In this document: positions 44,490 to 54,200 of the stretch, piece by piece
Layout: the number at the start of each line of letters is the position of its first letter
Numbering within the stretch: position 1 is the stretch's first letter
DNA from: Plazaster borealis
Taxonomy: Eukaryota > Echinodermata > Asteroidea > Forcipulatida > Labidiasteridae
Assembly (NCBI GenBank): GCA_021014325.1
Contig: CM037460.1
Location: forward strand, 17,961,486-18,025,485
Direction: 5' to 3'
Length of the DNA stretch: 64,000 nt
Program-made: the position numbers and the translations under genes
The notes under the pieces: model-generated
Told to the model about the DNA's origin: nothing
The model's input: only the letters and a program-made list of their open reading frames with translations
The model's database searches: none

Positions 44490-45510
44490 ATTATTTGTGA
44501 ACTATGAAACACCGGATCTACGTGGGCAACAGTGATTTTTTGTCATTAGCAAACAAAAACACTACTCTTGCAATTTGTTTTTCTTGCAAGATTTTCTTCA
44601 ACATGTATGGTTGAAGAGCTATATTATACAACACAATAAATCAAATTGAATTGAAATGGTTTGACCGAAAAAACGTCATAGCAGTCAGAGGCTGAATTAA
44701 GAAATTGTGAAGATAAAAATATATTTAAAACAATGAAATATATATTATGCATTATACTTCTCTGTAAACAAACAAACTTGTATTATATAAATACACACAA
44801 AAATATAAAGAAGGATAGACTTAAAAAAAACAATGAAAAGAAAAAAATTATGCCAGATACGTAAAATGGCAATGCTAAGACTGCACAAAAGATAACATGA
44901 ATGAATATGACAGAATTAGGGAACCAAAAGCTATTCAATAAAAAGTGTACTATCAACAAGAAACACTAAAAAGAGACGGGAAAAATTGAGCTAAAACATT
45001 ACACATCAGCACAAGAACAGCAACTTGCAATGGCCAACAAAGTATAGCCTATAATTGAATAAACAAAAACAATTCAAATAAGTTGTTCAAAATTCCTGTG
45101 CAAAAGTGGGGTTTCCTTCTATATTATTCCAACCTGTCTGTCAAATATAGGGCTCCATATAATATTTTTGAAAAACATACATGTACACTGTGTAAACTTG
45201 TACAAAATAATTGTTCAATAATGTGTGAAAAAAGGGGTTGTTATTAAAACTGGCTTTCGACTCTCTCTATTGTAAACGTTGGTTACAGGTATTTAAACTC
45301 TGCATGGGTGGGTGCACTTTTCGTTCAATCGAATTGAATCCATCCATGGAATCAATGAAGTGTATCACTATCGATGCAACAACAGGGTATTGTGTTGCCT
45401 TAGGGTAAAGGTGTTATTATAAAGCAAGCGGTTACCACTTTAGGTCAGAGGGCTAACACTCCAAAGAATTTAGGGTTGGGACCCCTAACCACTCTGTATC
45501 AATCACTATT
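44490..45510. other. no gene recognised, AT-rich
   Basis: A-rich sequence with short tandem A tracts and a possible SINE/LINE tail near 44625-44655 (AATAAATCAAATTGAATTGA). No coding or structured element could be supported. Confidence 0.35.
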
Positions 45511-45512
45511 AC

Positions 45513-45957
45513 CGCGTTTACACTCAATCCAGAAAAGGTGGGTTGAGATCTGGCATTTTTGTATCACGTGACCACAGATCAAGATCTGGCGTGTCGTGTT
45601 TACACCAGCACCTGATACGGCCTCTGATCCCACTTTTGATCTGGACCAGATGCCAAGCAACTGTAGATAAACACACAGCTGTCTTACAAAAACACAAGCA
45701 AAAAGCCCTTCCTAGCAAAACCGGAAATTACCATATTGAATTGCGGTGTCTGATCCACCTTTGTGTTTACACTTGTTTCTGGAATCCACTTTGCCAGATC
45801 TGATCCACCATTTTCAGGGTTCAACCCTACTCAAAAGGTAGATTAAAATTGCAGGATCTTGAGCCGGTTCTGATCTTTCTTTTTTGCGTTTACACTAGCT
45901 GTTAATCCACATTGCAGGATCAGATACGGGTCTGATCCACCTTTCTGGATCTAGTGT
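45513..45957. mobile_element. GYGTTTACACT repeat element, right end cut by a type B insertion
   Basis: GYGTTTACAC occurs at 45514, 45596, 45763 and 45886, each followed within ~25 bp by CTGATCC/ATCCA words. The left end CGCGTTTACACTCAATCCAG and the right end CTTTCTGGATCTAGTGTTAA look like imperfect inverted termini. The type B element at 45961 starts exactly at that TTAA, and the sequence beyond it does not continue this repeat. Confidence 0.55.
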
Positions 45958-45960
45958 TAA

Positions 45961-46327
45961 AGGCATCGTACATGTTTGGTAATTGTCAAAGACCAGTGTT
46001 CTCAATTGGTGTATCCCAACATACATGTATGCATAAAATAACAAGCCTGTGAAAATTTGGGCTCAATTGGTCATAGAAGTTGCAAGAAAATGATGAAAGA
46101 AAAAACACCCACAAATCTGTGTGCTTTCAGATATAGGAATAAAAATTTCTTGCAAGAACTTTTTATTATTTTAGTGGGAAATTACCTCTTTCTCAAAATC
46201 TACGTTACTTCAGAGGGAGTTGTTTCCTACAATGTTTTATACTATCAACAGCTCTCCGTTGATTGTTACCAAGTCAGTTTTTATGCTAATATTTGTTTTG
46301 AGTCATTACCAAACGTGTACGATACCT
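45961..46327 (+). mobile_element. type B element
   Basis: 367 bp, TTAA at 45957-45960 and 46328-46331, ends AGGCATCGTACATGTTTGG / CGTGTACGATACCT. Confidence 0.85.
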
Positions 46328-46427
46328 TTAACAAGGTCCATTTTAAAATTCCCAAAAGGTTTGAATACATTACAAACATCATACTTCTTATAAAGAGTTT
46401 TGGGCTGAAATAAGAAAAATTTACTAG

Positions 46428-46498
46428 AACGGGACTTGAACCAGCAACCTCCGATTAACGTGCCGGCGCTCTATCACCTGAGCTATCTAGCCCTAATG
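46428..46498 (-). repeat. tRNA-like head of a SINE, minus strand
   Basis: Minus strand: GGGCTAGATAGCTCAGGTGA (A box), TAGAGCGCCGGCACGTTAAT (anticodon arm, Asn-like GTT) and TGGTTCAAGTCCCG (B box). The acceptor stem does not close and the anticodon and T stems have mismatches, so a functional tRNA is unlikely. The sequence on the other side (GTTGGTGGTCTCTATTTTGTC) probably belongs to the same repeat. Confidence 0.55.
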
Positions 46499-46724
46499 TT
46501 GGTGGTCTCTATTTTGTCAATATCTTTGTTCAGAGTGCCAGTCAGAAGCCATTCAACCTGTAACTGCCGTATAGCCAGGGATCACACCCAAGTTTAAGCT
46601 AGCATTTGGCCAGCGAACCACTGTTAAGGGAGAATGCTGCAAATAACATTTTGAATTGAATTTAAATTGAATATAAAGCTTCCTGGGACCAAGTAAAATG
46701 CACAGTTTAAAAACCCGGTGGGCT

Positions 46725-47032
46725 ACTTAACAAAAAGCTTTAAAGCAAATGTACAAACCTGTGAAAGTTTAATCTAAATCGGACTTCGGAGTCAAGAGAA
46801 AACAGTGAAAAGCCCCATTATATATTTTCACTGTTTCTAAACGTCGGATTTTATCACCAGTGAGAAAGACTAATTGTTTTACTCATTTCCTAAAAAAATA
46901 TAGAATTTCAAGCAAAACTGTTTCAAGGGAAGTTTTCCACCATGACCATCATTATACCATGTAAGTATGTGCAACTATGTAAACATTTATATTTTCAACC
47001 TTACCAATGTTGTACACACCCTTTAAAGTGCA
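46725..47032. mobile_element. type D-like element, left end decayed
   Basis: CCTGTGAAAGTTTAATCTAA, GTCAAGAGAAAACAGTGAAA, TTGTTTTACTCATTTCCTAA and the end TACCAATGTTGTACACACCC-TTTAA match type D at 22379-22713. The left terminus is not recognisable. Confidence 0.6.
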
Positions 47033-47267
47033 AGGCCTAAAATTGTACTTGTAAAAGTAAATATTATACTAGTGCTGCAAAGTACTAAAAGATACTGCAA
47101 AGGAACCCATTGTTAGGAAGCAAAGCAAGCACGGGCCCCAAACAGACAGGCACGCTCTTTGAGCCTGAGCCAAAGGAAAGAGATTAAATAACGAACAATA
47201 TGGTCAATCACACATGGTTGTGGCTCAACCAGCATGCTGTATATATTCCAAAAACACTTAAAAGATC

Positions 47268-47664
47268 GTACACGTTTGGTAATGACTCTGATAATATCCT
47301 ACACGTTTGGTAATGACTCTGATAATTAATGGCAATAAAAACTTACTTGGTAAGAAGTACAGTAGCAGCTTTGGATAGCATAATGCTTTTTGAGAAACAT
47401 TTCACTTTGAAATACTGCAGTTATGGACAAACAAAGCACTTTTTATCCCCCAAAACATTTGAATCTGAGAAGCGTTAAGCTTCTCAGAGTGTGTATTCCG
47501 ATGCAGATTATTCTTCCTGCGTGGACACCACCGCTCAAGATTTTCGGCAATATCTCAAAAAACGCTACTACCATTTGAAATGAAATTTTCACAGGTTAGT
47601 TTTATGTATATATAAAGGTTTGAAACAAACAATAGGTTCCAATTACCAAACATGTACGATGCCT
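47268..47664 (-). mobile_element. type A element with duplicated left end
   Basis: The right end is intact (GTACGATGCCT-TTAA). The left end has TACACGTTTGGTAATGACTC twice, 27 bp apart, so the terminal inverted repeat is tandemly duplicated. Confidence 0.8.
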
Positions 47665-47757
47665 TTAAACTGATGCTGTCCTGTAATTTATATTGCGCAA
47701 ATTAATATGTTCAAATGTTCATTACATTCACATACATGATGCAATCCACTACTAGCT

Positions 47758-47890
47758 AAAGACGAGTGGTCTAGCGCACTGAATTCAAGTTCTGGTGGCT
47801 GAGTCATCACAACATCGGTTGGACTCTCAATCCCGGCACTTGTGTCCTTGCGCAAGACACTTATTGCTCCTTGGCATTTTAAAAAAACCT
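47758..47890 (+). mobile_element. decayed tRNA-derived SINE head
   Basis: GAGTGGTCTAGCGCACTGAA (A-box-like), CTCAATCCCGGCACTTGTGTCC (remnant B box and SINE body) and GCGCAAGACACTTATTGCTCC match the SINE at 8301-8724 at reduced similarity. Confidence 0.5.
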
Positions 47891-47957
47891 TGACTTAAAA
47901 ACTCTTGCCAAGTAACAAAGTAGAAGTAGAGGTAAAATAGCACAAATATTCCAAACA

Positions 47958-48285
47958 TGACGGTGACTAGAGCAAGCTAGTCGAAACGTTGAGACCTTTT
48001 TAGACTCACTCCGCGGCAGTGTAGTTATTAACGAGAAGTCCCCCCCGATCCACATAGCGAAAGTAGTAGTCCCGCCCGATTTCCTACCTCCCGCCCAGGT
48101 AGTAGTTAATAAGCAGGACAGTTCTTTTCAGAACTGAAAAGTCTCCCGAATTCCGAATATTCTACTCTGCGGCAGTATTCTACTCTGCGGCAGTAGAGTA
48201 GAATAAAAAGCAAGACAATTTCTCTAAGAACAAAATCTACCGAGCAGGTAGATACACATGGTGTTACCGCAAACCAAATATACAT
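47958..48285 (+). repeat. dispersed repeat F with hammerhead-like end
   Basis: Begins TGACGGTGACTAGAGCAAGC-TAGTCGAAACGTTGAGACC and ends GGTGTTACCGCAAACCAAAT. Between lie GACTCACTCCGCGGCAGTG and GCAGGACAGTTCTTTTCAGA. TATTCTACTCTGCGGCAG is duplicated in tandem at 48160-48195. Best-preserved copy of the family along with 20466-20790. Confidence 0.75.
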
Positions 48286-48369
48286 TGATACCTCACCATG
48301 CAATGACTCAAATCCTGTATATTCCAAACATGCTCAGAGAGGGTTCCTGGCCTGTTGCTTCTGGCTTTT

Positions 48370-48535
48370 TTTTTGAAAGGGCAAGGTCACCAAGACGTTT
48401 TCTCCTTGATGAAGGGCACCTCTATGAGGAAATTGTAAATTTCTATTGGAACAATTCAAGGGGCACCAAGGCAATGACCAAGGGGCAACGGAGTCAATTG
48501 CCTCCGTTAAAGTATCAGGCATGGATTGCATTGTG
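48370..48535 (-). repeat. dispersed repeat H, inverted copy
   Basis: Inverse of the 4975-5140 segment: GGGCAAGGTCACCAAGACG ... GAAGGGCACCTCTATGAGGA ... GGGGCACCAAGGCAATGACC ... CAATTGCCTCCGTTAAAGTA. Confidence 0.6.
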
Positions 48536-49499
48536 ACAGCCAACACATTGAAGTGGCCAAACTCTGAACGGAGTCAGAAAATCTCAAAACAATTAGAATT
48601 TTGACTTGAGTAGATCAAGGAAGAAGAAAATAAAATAACAGTGGATCGTTGGCCAAATGCCAGTTTTAAAACAAATGAGGACCAATTTTTATCAGAATTC
48701 TCAGTTCAGTGTTGAAAAGCATCCCTATTTCATTTGAAGTATTGACTAGTGAAAAAGGTGGTGGACTAGTGAAATGACAAGCTAACTGGTCCTGCTGGCC
48801 AGTAACTGAACAAGTTAAGGGCAAACCCTACACAACATTGATTACATCATGGAAGAACCTCCTTCCAAATGGGAAAAAATGTAGAAAATAAACAAAATAA
48901 TAATACAGAGACACAATTTACTGTCGGGTGTAAGTGTTTTAAAAAACAAAAAGTGTCAGTATTTTATTTGCCTGCACTGAACATGGGCAGTGACTTTGGG
49001 ACTACGAAGTTTTACTGTGACAAATGTTAGTCCGGTTCCGCGTCAACATTGTTGTTGTGACTTTATGGGAATGGGAATTTATAAATTTCAAACTTTATTT
49101 TCCCTTTAAAAAAATCCTTGGGAGCCACAAATCAGAAAACAAGGATTCTTAATTACTATGCATTTAAATGTAGGAGTCAAGTTCTAACAATACAAAAAGA
49201 CTAAGTTAAGTTCTTTTTTGGGGGATGAAAAAAAACACTCAGCGTCAGCGGGGATTCCAACGATTCCACTGGGCTAACTATGCGGCAGTGGTCGACAAAT
49301 CTCTGTTTAAGTGTTATTCAATAATGTTATTTAATGTTGGCTACTCATGTGTGCGCGTCAAAGAGGGTGCTATACAATCTACCAGCTTAGCGTTTACAAA
49401 CTTAGCCAGTGATGGTAATATTTGTTTGTTTGTTTATTTAGATGATCTTTCCATCAAGGGAACTCGGCAAACTCCCACAAGAGGACGTACCAGAGCTCA

Positions 49500-49718
49500 A
49501 ATCTGTTGATTATTGAAGAATACTTTTCAATAACACAAAATGAGATCAATCTTCTCTTAGTGCTTTTTCAAATTCAAACAGTTCAATTGTTAAACTGTTT
49601 CGAGGAATTTTTCTTCTCATTTCAATTCTAGTCTTGAAACCAAAATTCTGGTCCAGTAAATATTTTGAGCTATACAAGCCCTGCAGTCTTTTGAGTTTTT
49701 TCCCAAAATTCGAGCCAG
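49500..49718 (-). repeat. dispersed repeat E, partial inverted copy
   Basis: Minus strand: CTCGAATTTTGGGAAAAAAC, GGGCTTGTATAGCTCAAAAT, ACTGGACCAGAATTTTGGTT, GAATTGAAATGAGAAG. The end carrying GGCCTCGGGCC is missing. Confidence 0.65.
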
Positions 49719-49719
49719 A

Positions 49720-51060
49720 CTGTGTACACACCTACTCCTAGAACTATAAGCTTTGTTCTGCTATCGTCTCCATGAACAATAGCGGAACAAACCTCAGTTC
49801 TAGGAGTAGTACACACCCAGCTGGCAACAGCCAATTTCTCTCTATTCACATAAACATTGGTCTAACGTCCAGATGATAATGAATTGCACAAATCAAGAAA
49901 CCAGACGACAATACATATTTCTAGTCATTGTGAAAATATAAGTATGGCTCCAACTTTTTATTAAACAAAATACTGGTTTGTTTGATCTTAACTAATCAAA
50001 TTTGATGGTTAAAAGGGCATTTCCACATTAGATCATTAACTTTCTTTCCATGGCAACGTATTTATACCTTGATTATTGTTAATTAATGTTAATTAATTGT
50101 GATGTTGGTTTATAATGTTCTGCTGTAACACCACTTAAGTTACTGACAAAATCAAGTCAGTGCTGTATTGGAATGCAAAGTTACAGACATTTCAAATTTT
50201 TTACTGAGCTTTGTTTACTAAAAAGGAGGGATTTGCCGAATTTAGGTAATCAAATTAAAACTTAAATTTAATAAGTATTTAACTTGATCAAATTTGTACG
50301 AGGTGTTTTCAAAATGTTGTACTTTTAGATGTGTTGCAAATAATATAAGTATTTAATTGTTAAAAGGCATTAACACATTATTGGACGTGAACAAAATTGG
50401 AAAGTCATAAATAATGCTTTTTGTCTTCAATTCAAGGGTTTACCATTATTTACAATTGAGAAAATGCAACGGACAAAATGAAAATTGTCCTAACTTACTG
50501 GACCATAACTTTGGAACCCCTTGACCGATTTTATCCATTCAAATGTCACATGACTAAGAATTGGCTAACTATTTGAAATAGGCCTACATCAAACCATCAT
50601 AAGTGGGTCCTTTCTCTACGACCAAACAGAGACTGCAAGGCAAGCAGTTTAAAATTTTCCCATTTCTTTAGTCCCTATGGCCTAAAAATAGTCCATCAAA
50701 TTGATATAAAACTGATCCCACATTTTCGATGAACTTATTCATCTTGACAAGAACCTGTGTAATTATGCCACACTCACTATGTACAGCAGTGAGAAAATCA
50801 CAGCAGCAAATGATTAATGAACGATCGATACACGCACGGCACGCGCGTAATTTCGCATGAACACACACAGTATACACTATACCGCAGTACGCTGTAGTGT
50901 GATTGCCCTCTCATGAAAAATTCTGCTCAAGACGTTTCAGATATTGTTGTCTATTTCAGGCCTCTGTGCTGTATTTTATTCACACACTTCTTAACTATCA
51001 GACATCATCTCTAGCATAACAGCTAAAAGAGGGGGAAACCTTTTATCACTCAAATTCCCA
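49720..51060. other. no gene recognised; upstream of TRAPPC2L
   Basis: Low-copy-looking AT-rich sequence with few repeat hallmarks. An inverted pair AGAACTATAAGCTTTGTTCTGC / GAACAAACCTCAGTTCTAGG lies near 49738-49805. No exon was convincing. Confidence 0.3.
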
Positions 51061-51075
51061 TAACAATTTACTTAC

Positions 51076-51123
51076 CTTTTTACTCGCGTGCTGGTCGTCC
51101 AAGTCCTCATCAAGATTTTTCGT
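51076..51123 (-). CDS. possible 48-nt coding exon of an unidentified divergent gene
   Basis: On the minus strand a T-rich tract ending TTTTTAAG is followed by 16 sense codons (TKNLDEDLDDQHASKK) and a strong donor AAG|GTAAGT. Length is a multiple of three. An in-frame ATG also lies 21 nt further upstream, so this could be a first coding exon. It starts about 110 bp from the TRAPPC2L ATG, on the other strand, as in a divergent gene pair. No other exon of the gene was identified and I do not recognise the protein. Confidence 0.3.
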
Positions 51124-51186
51124 CTTAAAAATAAAAATGATCATTAAAAATACAATTACTTAACTTAGCCTAAAGAGGGCGCTATA

Positions 51187-51214
51187 ATCATTTCCACTCG
51201 ATCATTTCCACTCG
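51187..51214 (+). promoter_or_regulatory. perfect 14-bp tandem duplication just upstream of the TRAPPC2L start
   Basis: ATCATTTCCACTCG twice in direct succession, ending 20 bp before the ATG. It lies where a 5' UTR or core promoter would be. A regulatory role is only a possibility. Confidence 0.3.
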
Positions 51215-51234
51215 ATTTATTCTCAGTCGGCAAG

Positions 51235-54200
51235 ATGGCAGTCTGTGTTGCAGTGATAGCGAAAGAGGTAAAAGAACATTTTGTTTTTGTTACAAAATTA
51301 CAGTTTAGACCATTTAACAAGCTATTTAACCAACGTGCCAGGTTAGATAGGAATATATAGACTGTGTAGTGTAACGTTAGTCTTGATCTTCGACCATGTT
51401 GCTACGTACACAAGAAACGTTATTTGGTGGAATGGAATGAACAAATTGAATGATCAGTGATAGGTACGGCGGGACGACACATAACAAATGAATGATGTCA
51501 ATTGTAATATCAATCATGGTACAATAGGCCCAGTACTGCATAGGCCTAATTGTAATGTGAGTGTTACCATGGACTTGGAGGAAGGTGGATATATACCCTG
51601 TAGCCTGTGATGCTACAGGTCGTCGCTTATTTAAATTCAGGAATATTTTACTCAGCAATGAGACGCACCAAAATTAACTGTTAAACTTTTATTTTATTGA
51701 TCTTGATCTGCAGGTAAAATTACTTTATAATTACTGGTATTGACGAATAAACTTTAATTTGATGATTGAGTTCTGATTGTATCCAGATGACTAATTAGTG
51801 TTGACGGTTGACTATTGAAGTAGAGGTGGCAATTAATTTACTGGATGGCGGTAGTAGGTGGTGTTTGGTGACTACAGTGTAGTTGGTGAAGGTGGTGAAG
51901 GTGGTGAAGGTGGTGAAGGTGGTTGAACTAAAATACATAAAGAGAGAATAACAAGTTGCATATTAAATACATGAACCAAGGTCACATTTTGACTTAAACT
52001 TCTAGATCATTATGAATTAACTCCTAAACTTGTGAACCTGTCAATTTACTGCAAATATCTAATGAATCTTCATACAAGAAACCAATTATTGTAAACTACA
52101 TAAACTACATAATCAATGGCATCAATAACGCATGAACGTATAATACTAATAGTAATACAGAGCAATGGGCCTACATGTCATGTACATGCATGTACACACG
52201 TGTAATTTCCACTCAACAAAAAACCTTAATTTTGTATAACAAAAACACTTCCAAATTACTCAATATCGACAATAACAATGGTAAATAAAATGAGAACACT
52301 CACTTTGCTGAGCTGCCTAGGTTCTAGTGGCAATAGATGTCTTAAATAAATGGTTTTGTTCCTTTCTGTATCTTGGCAATTTGTAGCGTGACAATTTACA
52401 ACCATGGTACAACATAATGTGTCTTGAAAAATAGCGCCCTCTATTGATTATTGAAAAGGCGAGGCGCTGCACAAAAAAGGTAAACAAAAAAGATATTCTG
52501 GCGGCTACATCCCGGCCCCTAATGACTGTATCCGGGAAACAGCATTACAAAAAAAAGACAGAATATTAATCAGAACAATCAGTGTCCAAAATGTTCTTAG
52601 CGAGTCAGTCCAATCCTTGCTGGTTATGCGGTCTAAATCTCTTCACCCTCTAGGAGGCACAGCTTGTCTATGGGTCGGGTGTAAACTCCTGACTGCGTCT
52701 TCAACTGTACGGATCTGACCTTGCCGTCCTTGCCTTGGAAGGTTTCTCTCACAAGTCCTAGAGGCCATTGGTATCTTGGGGTGTTTTCATGCATGACAAG
52801 CACCAGATCTCCAGAGCGAACGTTGCGTTGAGGATTAAGCCATTTCTGCCTCTCCTGCAGCTGTGGGAGATACTCCTTGAGCCATCTCTGCCAGAATATG
52901 TCAGACAGATATTGTACTTGACGCCAACGTCTCCTGTAGATGTCTTGTTTCACAAATTTACCTGGTGGTAGTTGAGGACCCGAACGAAGAAGCAGCAGGT
53001 GATTTGGGGTAAGTGGCATCGGGTCGCGCATATCATCCGACAGCTTGGTGATGGGTCGTCCGTTAACAATCCCTTCGACAAGGCACATGAGTGTCAGGAG
53101 CCCTTCGTCATCGAGTGTCTGCTGATGAAGCAAGTTGTTGAGGATTGCTCGAACGGTCCTAATCTGCCGCTCCCAAACGCCTCCAAAATGACTGGCTGCA
53201 GGTGGATTGAAGATCCACTGAATCTCCTCTTGGCACAGAAAGCTGTCAATCTGATGTTGGTTCCATTCCTGGATAGCTTGACGGAGTTCTCGCATCCCTC
53301 CAACAAAATTTGTTCCGTTGTCTGAACGAATCTCTACTGGCTTTCCCGACGACTGATGAATCGCTGCATTGCGTTGATGAAAGAGTCCGTATCCAAGCTA
53401 TGGCTCACTTCGAGGTGAATTGCCCTGGTGGCAAGACATGTAAAGATACAACCATATCTCTTCTGCATACTTCTAGCTCGCTTTACCATGAATGGACCGA
53501 AGAAGTCTACTCCTACCATACTGAAAGGTGGCAGTTCTGGAGTAACTCTGTCTTTTGGCAAGTCTGCCATTTGTTGTGTCATCATAGGTGCCCTCTGCTT
53601 GCGACATGGGATGCATGAGTTGATGACATTCTTCACAGCTGTACGTCCCTTGATGATCCAGAATTTCTGACGGATGTCGGCAAGAGTGCGCTCACTTCCA
53701 GAGTGACAAGCGATGGTATGGTAGTGCCTTATTATCAGGGTTGTCAGTGGATGTCTTGTTGGCAATATCCAAGGGTGCTTGATGTTGTCGGTGAAGGAAG
53801 CATTGGCTAGCCGCCCGCCAACTTGGATTATACCATCTCCTGACTTAGTTGGGTTCAGCTTGCGGTAGCCACCGGACTTCAACAGGGTGTCATCAAAGTT
53901 AGCCTGCTGAATTCGTCTTATAATCTCTTTCTCAGCAGCTTGTATCTCCTTGACAGTCAGATACCGGGAAGGCTTGAAGTCCATGTCTATTTTCTTCACT
54001 CTGGCAAGAAGGATGGCTTTGGCACGGAGAATCCATGCAACTGCTCTTCTCAGGCGGTACCATGAAGAATATCTCTCCAATAGGGTGTCTACAGCTTCAG
54101 GAATATCTTTGGTTGCCTCAACTGAGTAGACTTGTGTAACTGTCTTAAGCTCCATGTCTATAGGCAGAGTCATCTTGTCAAATTCAGGTTGATTGGGCCA

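Noticed and set aside
10009..46413. Recurrent small ORF beginning MGSIGHRSCKKMM at several places
   Set aside because: It is part of every type B inverted-repeat element; repetition of the DNA explains it, frames are disrupted differently in each copy, and there is no start context or domain.
46428..46498. Candidate tRNA-Asn gene
   Set aside because: An Asn-like GTT anticodon can be placed, but the anticodon, T and acceptor stems have mismatches and the flanks look repetitive, so a tRNA-derived SINE is more likely.
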